The notes under the pieces: model-generated
Seen by the model: only the letters and a program-made list of their open reading frames with translations
What the model was told of the DNA's origin: nothing
Databases searched by the model: none
Source: an uncultured Collinsella sp.
GTDB taxonomy: Bacteria > Actinomycetota > Coriobacteriia > Coriobacteriales > Coriobacteriaceae
Reading direction: 5' to 3'
Length of the DNA stretch: 19,115 nt
Assembly: GCA_900544465.1 (NCBI GenBank)
Contig: UQVT01000016.1
Span: 1-19,115 of the forward strand
Position numbers and translations under genes: made by a program
Shown here: one piece after another, positions 5,908 to 13,965 of the stretch
Numbering within the stretch: the first letter of the stretch is position 1
How the letters are laid out: each line of letters opens with the position of its first letter

Positions 5908-6765
5908 TTACTCCTCGTCGTCCTCGCCATCGTCCTCATCCTCAAGATGATCGAGCAGGTAGCGAAGACCCTCGCTGACCTCGTTAACGGGCACCTTGGC
6001 AACGTAGCGTGCATCGACGGCGGGCCTCATGATAACACCCTCGCCCGAAGGCACGCGCATGCTCTCGAGCTCATCCTCATCAGTGCAGGCGATATCACTG
6101 GCAGTCATACGCTGTCCGGTCAACAGGAAGGTCAGACGGCAGGCGGCATCGATGGAAATCGAGGCGATGCGATCGAGATAGCGCGATACCATGATGGCGC
6201 GGCGCAGGTCGTCATAGTTGCTGTCGTCGTCCATAAAATCGCCCGTGTCCATGCGGTTAAAGGTGCGGAAGAACTTCTCGTAGGCGGCGTGCACTGGCTC
6301 GTCCTCGACGGCCAAGTTGCAGATGATGGACATGTCGTTGGTGACGAGCGCAGAAAGCGAAGAGCCCAGCACCTGGTAGACGGCCTCAGCCTCGGCCTCG
6401 ACCGTGCCGACAAGCTCCTTGGGCAGCGAGATGTCGGCCTTGATCATATGACGCGTGGCGCGGCAAATCTGGCGAACCTTATCGGTCATGCGCTGCAGGT
6501 TAAAGTCGACGTAGATGATCGTCTGCAGCAAGCGGAAGTCGGAGGCGACCGGTGACTGCGTGGCAATCAGGTTGTAGCAGACGGCCTCCAGGTTGGCGCA
6601 GCGTGCGTCAATCGAAAGCGTACGCTTCTTGGTCTTGGTGGCGAGCTTGCGGTCGTCGGTCACATAGGCCTTCACGGCATCGTGGAGGGCCAGATCGACG
6701 GCCTCGTAGATGCTCAGCATCTCGTGACGGGCCTCGATGAGCTGACGGGAAAACAGTTTGCGCAT
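5908..6765 (-). CDS. phoU: Phosphate transport regulator PhoU
   Basis: The 285-residue all-helical protein is PhoU (PF01895), which links PstSCAB activity to phosphate signalling and keeps uptake in check. The N-terminus MRKLFSRQLIEARHEM and the core PVASDFRLLQTIIYVDFNLQ (72-91) with RMTDKVRQI (92-100) correspond to the first PhoU repeat. The second repeat at 196-208 reads YLDRIASISIDAA in place of the usual LERIxDHxxNI, so the Asp-His of the metal-binding motif is missing. About 65 extra C-terminal residues end in the very acidic EDEDDGEDDEE, which makes the protein longer than typical PhoU (roughly 215-240). GGAGTG six bases upstream supports the start. It is the last gene of pstSCAB-phoU, 92 bases after pstB. 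Confidence 0.9.
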   Translation of the reverse strand: MRKLFSRQLIEARHEMLSIYEAVDLALHDAVKAYVTDDRKLATKTKKRTLSIDARCANLEAVCYNLIATQSPVASDFRLLQTIIYVDFNLQRMTDKVRQICRATRHMIKADISLPKELVGTVEAEAEAVYQVLGSSLSALVTNDMSIICNLAVEDEPVHAAYEKFFRTFNRMDTGDFMDDDSNYDDLRRAIMVSRYLDRIASISIDAACRLTFLLTGQRMTASDIACTDEDELESMRVPSGEGVIMRPAVDARYVAKVPVNEVSEGLRYLLDHLEDEDDGEDDEE

Positions 6766-6857
6766 GGTTCACTCCAATCAGTTGGGTGCGGTCATGCCGC
6801 CCGCACAGTGAATACGCACCGGACCAGATCCGATCGGCTTGGGACTAGTCGCACCGA

Positions 6858-7661
<804 letters not shown>

Positions 7662-7673
7662 GGGACTCCTTAA

Positions 7674-8579
7674 CTAGCGACGCTTGCGCGACAGGAAGCG
7701 CGCAAACAGGTTGAAGGCCAAAATGATCACCATCAGCAAGAGCGCGGTGCCGTAGGCTGCGTTCATGTTGATGCCGTCGTTGGCAAGCAGGTACAGGTGA
7801 ACGGTCATGGGACGACCGGAATCGAGCGGCGAAATAGGTAGATTGATGGCCTGGCCCATGGTGTAGAGCACCACGGCGGTCTCGCCGATGGCACGGCCGA
7901 TGGCAAGGACGATGCCCGTGGCAATGCGGCCAAAGGCCGAAGGAAGCACGATCTTGGAGACGACCTGCCACTTGGTAGCGCCCAGGCCGTACGCGCCCCA
8001 ACGGATATAGCGCGGAACGGCGCGAATGGCTTCTTCGGTGGTGCGCATGACGATGGGAAGCATCAAGAGCGCGAGCGCCAGAGCGGCCGAGACCATCGAA
8101 AGGCCCAGGCCCATAGCCTCGACAAACAAGGCGTAGCCAAACAGGCCCATAACGATGGAGGGCACCGAGGCCAAAGCGTCAGCAGCGTAGCGAATGAGCT
8201 CGACGACCTTGCCCTGCTTGGCGTACTCGGCCAGATAGACGGCTGCCAGCACAGCGATCGGCGTGCAGATAAGCATGGCGAGCGCCGTCACGTAGACGGT
8301 CGAGACGATCGTGGGCCAAATTCCGCCCTCGGCGTTGACGCCCTGGGGCCAACCGAAGATAAAGTCGAGCGAGATGTGTGGCAGGCCGTTGATGACCACG
8401 TAGGCGATGATAGCGACCAGCACCAGCGTGGTGATGTAGGCAGCGGCACGAAACACGCCAAGCATGATCTTGTTGGACAGGTCCTTGTTGATGCGGCCCT
8501 TCTTGCCGTGGGAAAGGGCACGCTTGATGCGCTCGCGCGACGAGGTCGTATCGACCGTCGTGTCAACGGAATCGAACAT
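7674..8579 (-). CDS. pstA: Phosphate ABC transporter permease PstA
   Basis: The 301-residue integral membrane protein forms the phosphate channel with PstC. After a 40-residue polar, basic cytoplasmic N-terminus it shows about six hydrophobic segments. The EAA loop that contacts PstB is AYGLGATKWQVVSKIVLP (about 195-212), and the PstA-type ending AIGRAIGETAVVLYTMG follows it. Helical segments such as GLFGYALFVEAMGL lie between. AGGGGG about six bases upstream, inside the end of pstC, supports the start; only three bases separate the pstC stop from this ATG, which suggests translational coupling. Confidence 0.95.
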   Translation of the reverse strand: MFDSVDTTVDTTSSRERIKRALSHGKKGRINKDLSNKIMLGVFRAAAYITTLVLVAIIAYVVINGLPHISLDFIFGWPQGVNAEGGIWPTIVSTVYVTALAMLICTPIAVLAAVYLAEYAKQGKVVELIRYAADALASVPSIVMGLFGYALFVEAMGLGLSMVSAALALALLMLPIVMRTTEEAIRAVPRYIRWGAYGLGATKWQVVSKIVLPSAFGRIATGIVLAIGRAIGETAVVLYTMGQAINLPISPLDSGRPMTVHLYLLANDGINMNAAYGTALLLMVIILAFNLFARFLSRKRR

Positions 8580-8582
8580 AGC

Positions 8583-9509
8583 CTACCCCCTCTTCTTCTT
8601 GGAAATCAGACGAACGATACCCACCAGCGTGGCGGAGATGATAAACAGGACCACACCCATGCCGAACAGCGCCGAGCGGTGCAGACCCGAGGAATAGCTC
8701 ATGTCGAGCGCAATCTGGCTCGTGAGCGTCGAGATGGGGCTCGCAATGCTGTCGGGAATAACCGGGGCGTTACCTACGACCATGAGCACGGCCATGGTCT
8801 CGCCGATGGCACGGCCCATACCCAGCACGATGGCATCAACGATACCCAGCTTCGCGGCAGGTAGCACGACCTTATAGATGGTCTGCCACTTTGTGGCGCC
8901 CATGGCATACGATGCCTCGCGAATGCCCATGGGAATGGAATTGAGAGCATCGATGGTAAGCGTGGTGATGGTAGGGACGATCATGATGGCGAGCACAAAC
9001 CACGCCGTCAGCGCACCAAAACCAAGGCCGCCGGTCAGTTGTGCGATAAACGGGCGGATGATGATCATGCCAAAGAAGCCGTAGATGATGGAGGGTATGC
9101 CCGCCAGCAGGTCAACGGCGGGGCTGATGAGCTTGCGCACGCGCTTGCTGGCAATCTCGACCAGGTAAACGGCCGTACCCACGCCCAGCGGCACGCCCAT
9201 GGCGAGCGCACCGACGGTCACCAGACCCGAGCCAGCAAGCAGCGACAAGATGCCGTAGTGGCCCTCGGAAGGCGCCCACGTAAAGCTAAAGAAGTCAGCC
9301 AGACCGATGTCAGTAAAGACGGGCAGCGCCGAGTACGTGGTAAAGACAAAAATCAGGATGACGGTAACGACCGCCAAGAACGCGCAGGCAAAGAAGATCC
9401 ACTGCAGCGCCTTCTCCTTGATATAGGTACTGCGCGATACGAGCGCCAGCTCGCGCTTCTTGGGCGTCTGAACATTCTGCTCAGTCTGGGAGTTTTCCTG
9501 TGCTTCCAT
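8583..9509 (-). CDS. pstC: Phosphate ABC transporter permease PstC
   Basis: This membrane permease (308 residues) partners PstA. It has a polar Gln-rich N-terminus, a first membrane segment around WIFFACAFLAVVTVILIFVF, and the PstC blocks GIPSIIYGFFGM, REASYAMGATKWQTIYKVVLP (EAA loop) and GRAIGETMAVLMVVGN. I start it at ATG 9509, one base after the pstS stop, because GGGGAG lies eight bases upstream. An in-frame GTG at 9518 would overlap pstS and sit directly on the ribosome binding site. The tight pstS-pstC junction points to coupled translation. Confidence 0.95.
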   Translation of the reverse strand: MEAQENSQTEQNVQTPKKRELALVSRSTYIKEKALQWIFFACAFLAVVTVILIFVFTTYSALPVFTDIGLADFFSFTWAPSEGHYGILSLLAGSGLVTVGALAMGVPLGVGTAVYLVEIASKRVRKLISPAVDLLAGIPSIIYGFFGMIIIRPFIAQLTGGLGFGALTAWFVLAIMIVPTITTLTIDALNSIPMGIREASYAMGATKWQTIYKVVLPAAKLGIVDAIVLGMGRAIGETMAVLMVVGNAPVIPDSIASPISTLTSQIALDMSYSSGLHRSALFGMGVVLFIISATLVGIVRLISKKKRG

Positions 9510-9510
9510 G

Positions 9511-10347
9511 CTACTCACTCCCCTTCTCGTCGTTGGTGACGGGAATAAAGCCCGCCTCGCGAATCTGCTTGTCCATCTTTTCGGACGTCACATAGTCGAT
9601 GTAATCCTGCGCCTGCTGCGAAGGCACACCCTTCACAAAGAAGTAAAGGTCGCGCGAGATGGGATAGCCGCCACTCGCGACCGTCTTCTCGGACGCCTCA
9701 ACATGATTGACCGAGACGGCCTTGACCGAGGTCTTGGCGTTGAGGCTATCGACGAAGCCCAGCGAAATGTAGCCGATGGCCCCACGCGAACGAGATACCA
9801 CGTCGCGCACCTGGCCCGTACCCGAAAGAACGGCCGAGCGGCGATCGAACGGCGTGCCATCCATCACGATGGTACGGAAGGCCTCGCGCGTACCGGACGC
9901 CTCGTCTCGGTTGATGACCTGAATCCTCAGGTCCTCGCCACCGACTTCTTTCCAGTTGGTGATCTTGCCGGCGTAAATATCGCGGAGCTGCTCGGTCGAG
10001 AGGTTATCGACCGGGTTATCGTCGTTCACGATGACCGCGATACCGTCGTGGGCAATGACGATGGGAGTCAGGCCCAAATCCTGTTCGTCGGCATTGAGTC
10101 CACGGGAGGAGCTGGCGATATCGGCCGTGCCGGCGCTGACGGCCTCGATCCCAGCGGAAGAACCCAAACCGGAAACGAGCACGTCGATGCCGGTCTCCTC
10201 CTTAAAGCCCTCGGCCGCAATCTCGGCGATAGGAAGGCAGGTCGTGGAGCCGGCCACGGTAATGGAAGAGGTAGAAGATCCCGAAGAACAGGCGCACAGC
10301 GTAAGCGTAAGCACAGCGGCGCTCAGGACCGATACGATCTTTCTCAT
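9511..10347 (-). CDS. pstS: Phosphate-binding lipoprotein PstS
   Basis: The 278-residue protein captures phosphate outside the membrane and delivers it to PstCA. The N-terminus MRKIVSVLSAAVLTLTLCAC is a lipoprotein signal peptide with lipobox LCAC and lipidated Cys20, followed by a Ser-rich linker. Phosphate-binding family blocks are AGSTTCLPIAE (32-42), the central SAGIEAVSAGTADIASSSR region, and NRDEASGTREAF, whose Arg, Ser and Thr contact the anion in PstS structures. The length is slightly short but typical for Gram-positive PstS. The ATG overlaps the pgeF stop codon in a 4-base ATGA, so pstS is read as the second gene of the pgeF transcript. Confidence 0.95.
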   Translation of the reverse strand: MRKIVSVLSAAVLTLTLCACSSGSSTSSITVAGSTTCLPIAEIAAEGFKEETGIDVLVSGLGSSAGIEAVSAGTADIASSSRGLNADEQDLGLTPIVIAHDGIAVIVNDDNPVDNLSTEQLRDIYAGKITNWKEVGGEDLRIQVINRDEASGTREAFRTIVMDGTPFDRRSAVLSGTGQVRDVVSRSRGAIGYISLGFVDSLNAKTSVKAVSVNHVEASEKTVASGGYPISRDLYFFVKGVPSQQAQDYIDYVTSEKMDKQIREAGFIPVTNDEKGSE

Positions 10348-11144
10348 AGCATCACGCCGATTGCAGCATGGCGCCCACAGGTGCCGTCCTCGTTACGGTA
10401 GGAATAAAAGCGGTCGTTCTGACGCACGGTCGAAAGCTGGGTATCCACGATATCATCCGCGTCGACACCGACATCTACCAGCGCCTCGCGAATGGCAGCG
10501 GAAAGATCGAGCATGCGAGAGGTACTCGCATCGATGCAAGAGAACTCGGCGGCAAAGCGATCCATGAGTTCCTGGGATACCTCATATTCGTCACCCAAGA
10601 TATGGGGGCCGATATAGGCGGAAACGTCACCCGCATCGCAGCCGGCAGCATCGCAAAGCGCCTGGCACGCCTTGGCAGAAATACGTGCAATCGTGCCCTT
10701 CCAACCGGAGTGCACCACGGCAAATCCGCCAGGGGCCACCAGCACCACGGGAACGCAGTCGGCAAAGCAGAGCAGCACGGGCACGTTATGCGCCGTACAG
10801 ACGATGGCATCGCAGCCCGCGGCAATCTGCTCGCGGACGTCCTCAAGGTCATCGGCGCCGTTCGAGGTCACCGCAACGATATGATCACCATGGACCTGAT
10901 TGGGAACGAGCAGGTTGTGCTCGCACTCGGCGGCACCCATAGCCTCGAGCGCACGACGACGATTTTCTTGAACAGCAAAGGGGTCATCGCCAACATGCGA
11001 GCCCAAGTTGAGTGAGGAGTACGCATCTTCGGAAACGCCACCGGCGCGCTCGGTGAAGGCAAAGCGAACATCGGATGTCGCGCCCTCCACCAACGTAACT
11101 CCATCATGGTCGACACGCGAAACTTTGTCCGCACGTGCTGCCAT
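10344..11144 (-). CDS. pgeF: Peptidoglycan editing factor PgeF (YfiH/YlmD, DUF152)
   Basis: The 266-residue protein belongs to the YfiH/PgeF/LACC1 family (PF02578). Members remove mis-incorporated L-Ser from the peptidoglycan precursor UDP-MurNAc and also show purine nucleoside phosphorylase and deaminase activity in vitro. The zinc-binding triad is visible as His85 in PNQVHGDH, Cys130 in FADCVPVVL and His145 in AVVHSGWKGT, followed by the IGPHI block. AGGAGG seven bases before ATG at 11144 fixes the start; an upstream in-frame start at 11165 has no support. In actinobacteria it follows ftsZ and precedes yggS. Here it follows the ftsZ terminator and is joined by a 4-base overlap to pstS. Confidence 0.92.
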   Translation of the reverse strand: MAARADKVSRVDHDGVTLVEGATSDVRFAFTERAGGVSEDAYSSLNLGSHVGDDPFAVQENRRRALEAMGAAECEHNLLVPNQVHGDHIVAVTSNGADDLEDVREQIAAGCDAIVCTAHNVPVLLCFADCVPVVLVAPGGFAVVHSGWKGTIARISAKACQALCDAAGCDAGDVSAYIGPHILGDEYEVSQELMDRFAAEFSCIDASTSRMLDLSAAIREALVDVGVDADDIVDTQLSTVRQNDRFYSYRNEDGTCGRHAAIGVML

Positions 11145-11196
11145 ACTAAAGCCTCCTAATAACACAAGTACCGCGGCATCGCCGCTACAGCCCGCG

Positions 11197-11267
11197 TTTA
11201 TACGGCTGTCATACTTCTCTAAAAGGATACCTGCTGCGCTGGAGGCAATCGTAAAGGGAACGTAAAG
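11197..11267 (-). promoter_or_regulatory. Probable promoter region of the pgeF-pst operon with a PHO-box-like direct repeat
   Basis: The ftsZ terminator lies upstream, so pgeF-pst needs its own promoter. On the minus strand CTTTACG occurs twice, at 11267-11261 and 11256-11250, with a spacing of 11 bases from start to start. That is the geometry of PHO boxes bound by PhoB/PhoP/PhoR-type regulators, although the word itself is not the Escherichia coli one. Possible -10 elements are TATCCT (11229-11224), 20 bases after the repeat, and TATAAA (11202-11197). Neither has a good -35, as expected for an activated promoter. The repeat is seen; its role is inferred. Confidence 0.4.
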
Positions 11268-11299
11268 AGATTGGAGGTTCTAGTTTACAAAGTCGAAAT

Positions 11300-11330
11300 A
11301 AAAAGGGCGCGTCCATACGGACACGCCCCC
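11300..11330 (-). terminator. Intrinsic terminator after ftsZ
   Basis: On the minus strand GGGCGTGTCC (11328-11319) pairs with GGACGCGCCC (11314-11305), with one G-U pair, around a GTAT loop, and five T residues follow (11304-11300). It lies 25 bases after the ftsZ stop and separates the dcw unit from the pgeF-pst unit. Confidence 0.87.
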
Positions 11331-11354
11331 GTGAGCAACAATGCAAAGAACGAC

Positions 11355-12509
11355 TTAGAAGCTACCGCGCTTCAGGAAGTCGGGAAGCTCGAACTGATCG
11401 TTGCCGAAGTTAGGAAGCTCGGTGCCACCGACGTTGCGGGTCGGAGCGGCCTGAGCCGGGCTGGTGGCCGGAGCGGTGCGCTGCGGCTCAGCGGAGGCAG
11501 CGGCCTTGCTCTGAGACTGCTGAGCAGCAAAGAGCTCGTCCTGACGGTTGACGTTGGAGTCGGAGAAGCCCGTAGCGATGACGGTGATACGCACCTGATC
11601 GCCCAGGGACTCGTCGACAACGGTACCGAAGATGATGTTGGCCTCGGGGTCGACGGCGTTGGCGACAACGTCGGCGGCGTCGCTGATCTCCTGGATGCCC
11701 AGGTCCTTGGAACCGGCGATGGAGAGCAGCACGCGCGTGGCGCCATCGATGGAGCTCTCGAGCAGCGGGCTGGAGATGGCCTGCTGGGCAGCGTCGACGG
11801 CACGGGTGTCCCCAGAAGAGGTACCGATACCCATCATGGCGGTACCGGCCTGCTTCATGATGGTCTTAACATCGGCGAAGTCCAGGTTGATGATACCGGG
11901 GACGGTGATGAGGTCGGTGATGCCCTGGGTGCCCTGGGAAAGGACGCCATCGGCAATCGCGAAGGCCTCGAGCATGGTGGTCTTCTTCTCGGCGATGTCG
12001 AGCAGCTTATCGTTAGGGATGACGATCATGGTGTCGACGCAATCGGAGAGGGTCTTAATGCCCTCCTCGGCGCTCTTCTTGCGCTTGCGGCCCTCGAAGG
12101 TGAAGGGCTTGGTCACGACGGCGACGGTCAGCGCACCGACCTCGTTCATCGCGATATCGGCAACGATGGGAGCAGCGCCGGTACCGGTGCCACCGCCCTC
12201 GCCGCAGGTGATGAACACCATGTCGGCGCCAGCGAGCGCCTCGGCAATGTCGTCGCGGGACTCATCGGCAGCCTTGCGGCCAACCTCGGGGTTGGCGCCG
12301 GCGCCCAGGCCGCGGGTAAGGTCGGTGCCGATGTGCACCTTGATATCGGCATCAGAGATCGCGAGTGCCTGAGCATCGGTGTTGATGGCAACAAACTCGA
12401 CGCCGCGGATGCCCTCTTCGATCATTCGATTGACCGCGTTGGTACCGCCGCCGCCGACGCCGACCACCTTAATGACGGCAAGGTAGTTGTTGATCTCTGT
12501 CTCGTGCAT
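11355..12509 (-). CDS. ftsZ: Cell-division GTPase FtsZ
   Basis: The 384-residue tubulin homologue polymerises into the Z-ring. The nucleotide-binding start is VVGVGGGGTNAVNRM (15-29), the tubulin signature is GEGGGTGTGAAP (103-114), and the T7 catalytic loop reads VPGIINLDFADV (203-214) with Asn208, Asp210 and Asp213. After a Gln/Ala/Pro-rich linker the C-terminus is ELPDFLKRGSF, the conserved tail peptide that binds SepF or FtsA. No ftsA is visible, and SepF in this window is the likely anchor. GGAGGA six bases before ATG at 12509 decides the start; an upstream in-frame start adds ten non-conserved residues. It follows ftsQ after about 200 bases and is followed by a terminator. Confidence 0.98.
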   Translation of the reverse strand: MHETEINNYLAVIKVVGVGGGGTNAVNRMIEEGIRGVEFVAINTDAQALAISDADIKVHIGTDLTRGLGAGANPEVGRKAADESRDDIAEALAGADMVFITCGEGGGTGTGAAPIVADIAMNEVGALTVAVVTKPFTFEGRKRKKSAEEGIKTLSDCVDTMIVIPNDKLLDIAEKKTTMLEAFAIADGVLSQGTQGITDLITVPGIINLDFADVKTIMKQAGTAMMGIGTSSGDTRAVDAAQQAISSPLLESSIDGATRVLLSIAGSKDLGIQEISDAADVVANAVDPEANIIFGTVVDESLGDQVRITVIATGFSDSNVNRQDELFAAQQSQSKAAASAEPQRTAPATSPAQAAPTRNVGGTELPNFGNDQFELPDFLKRGSF

Positions 12510-12708
12510 GTCGGTCCTCCGAACAAAGGTTATAGCCATAGCATGGGTCGATCCCTGCGCACATTAACCTTCAGGTTGAAAGTAAATGCAAAGGTAAACC
12601 GTATTATGTTTGCACATTATGAACGTATCAGTCAAATAATTGACCGTGAAAACCAAACAAACCAGATAAACGGCGTGGTATGGCCCCTCAACAAAGCATC
12701 AACCAGCG
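12510..12708 (-). promoter_or_regulatory. AT-rich ftsQ-ftsZ intergenic region with probable ftsZ promoter(s)
   Basis: These 199 bases are clearly AT-richer than the flanking genes and precede ftsZ, which commonly has its own promoters here. One candidate on the minus strand is TTGCAT (12591-12586) with GTTAAT (12568-12563), 17 bases apart. Two copies of CATAAT (12621-12616 and 12608-12603) are further -10 candidates. The region also holds a perfect inverted repeat GTCAA-N4-TTGAC at 12631-12644 and a TGCAAA/TTTGCA pair at 12587-12592 and 12609-12614, possible operator half-sites. No terminator is seen after ftsQ, so read-through is also likely. Confidence 0.45.
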
Positions 12709-13965
12709 CTACGAGGTCGGAGCGTTCCTAAATGTATAGTTACCCGGAGAGCGCACATTGATATACGTTACGCCCTCTACCTGCGAAAGCAACTTGGTAA
12801 CTACGCGTTCCTTCTTGACGATATCGTCCGAATCGCCCAGCGACACCTCAATGCCGTTATTGAGGTTTGCCGAGATGGCTTCGACCGAAGGCGTGGAAAT
12901 ATCCTTGACTTGTCCCAAGAACTCGCTCGAAAAACCACGCACATAATCCAAGCCAGCCTTAACGGCCTTGGAGCTCACCGCCTGGCCGGAAACCGGAGCG
13001 ACATCCGCCGAGACATCAGTCAACAACACCGCGCCATAGTGCTTAGCGAGCGCCAGCGCGGCATCAATGCCGGTCAGGGTATTTGAGCCCTGCCCCGTCG
13101 TGATGACGTTGCCCTGGTCATCCACTTCGACCGACGTCGACAGCGGGGCGATCCAGGTGTCATCATCCCCGATGGCCCAGGCAAGGTCATCGGAGCTGAT
13201 ATAGGCAATTGCGATGACCTTGCGCTCCATCGGCGTAATGATGAGCGTATGCGGGAACTGACGCTGGACATCTACGCCCGAGACCCACGGGTTCTGCTTG
13301 AGGTCCTCGGTAATCTGGTCGGGATCGACGTTAAAAAGCGACGTTCCCTCGGGCAAATCGATCAGCTGGATAGCATCGTGCTTCGTCACATGCTCGCTGC
13401 CTTGAATCTGAATATCAGTGGCGGTAAACAATCCAGAGTTAATCACCACGATGGCAACGACGACGAGCACGGCCAAGACGGCCAGAACGCCGCCAACGAT
13501 TTTGCCTTTGCCTGTAACGACAGAAGCGGCGTCTGATGTTTTATTTACCATCGCCCCAAGTGAAGACAACGGGTTGACGCTTTTTTTACCCGAAGGCTTC
13601 TTGGCGGTAGCCGGCACCGATGTCAGCGAGCGCGGTTTCGATGCGCCCAGCGTGCGACCTGGACGCGGCGCTTTAGTTCCCGTCGAGGGCTTAGGAGTTG
13701 CCATGGGACGGGCAGGTTTGGCGCCCATAACAGGCTTTGACGTCACCGAGGGACGCGAGGACTTTTTTGCGGCCGGACGATTACCGAGCTGCGAGCCAAC
13801 GACCGGACGACTGGTCTGTCGAGCATGCCCGACAGACTTAGAATGCGCGACGGTATTGCGTTGAGGTTTGGCAGGCGCGCCGGAACGCCCTCCGGCGCGG
13901 CGGAAGGTGGGTTTCGATGCTCTAGAAGCCGAGGAATTTAACTTCCGGTCTGAGCTCGATGCCAT
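12709..13965 (-). CDS. ftsQ: Cell-division protein FtsQ/DivIB with long basic N-terminal tail
   Basis: The 418-residue single-pass protein is FtsQ/DivIB, which joins FtsB and FtsL and controls septal synthesis. A cytoplasmic tail of about 150 residues, rich in Lys, Arg, Ser, Pro and Thr, precedes one membrane helix at about 156-177 (IVGGVLAVLAVLVVVAIVVI). The POTRA domain follows at about 181-250 (FTATDIQIQGSEHVTKHDAI, EGTSLFNVD, NPWVSGVDVQRQFPHTLIITPMER), and then the FtsQ domain to the end. The tail is much longer than in model FtsQ proteins. GGGAGG three bases before ATG at 13965 supports a start that overlaps the murB end by 44 bases. The position between murB and ftsZ is the expected one. 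Confidence 0.9.
   Translation of the reverse strand: MASSSDRKLNSSASRASKPTFRRAGGRSGAPAKPQRNTVAHSKSVGHARQTSRPVVGSQLGNRPAAKKSSRPSVTSKPVMGAKPARPMATPKPSTGTKAPRPGRTLGASKPRSLTSVPATAKKPSGKKSVNPLSSLGAMVNKTSDAASVVTGKGKIVGGVLAVLAVLVVVAIVVINSGLFTATDIQIQGSEHVTKHDAIQLIDLPEGTSLFNVDPDQITEDLKQNPWVSGVDVQRQFPHTLIITPMERKVIAIAYISSDDLAWAIGDDDTWIAPLSTSVEVDDQGNVITTGQGSNTLTGIDAALALAKHYGAVLLTDVSADVAPVSGQAVSSKAVKAGLDYVRGFSSEFLGQVKDISTPSVEAISANLNNGIEVSLGDSDDIVKKERVVTKLLSQVEGVTYINVRSPGNYTFRNAPTS

Noticed and set aside
6766..6857. Short inverted repeats between pstB and phoU
   Set aside because: They are imperfect, short and lack a T-tract, and they cannot be told from chance in GC-rich DNA.
9508..10401. Plus-strand open frame of 297 codons
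   Set aside because: Antisense to pstS and the end of pgeF. Shadow frame.
11205..11212. CTGTCATA, identical to an Escherichia coli Pho-box half-site
   Set aside because: It occurs once, in the orientation opposite to the operon, with no second copy at 11 bases. The CTTTACG repeat is the better candidate.
11271..12731. Plus-strand open frame of 486 codons
   Set aside because: It is antisense to ftsZ. The repetitive Gly/Asp/Ala product is a by-product of ftsZ codon bias.
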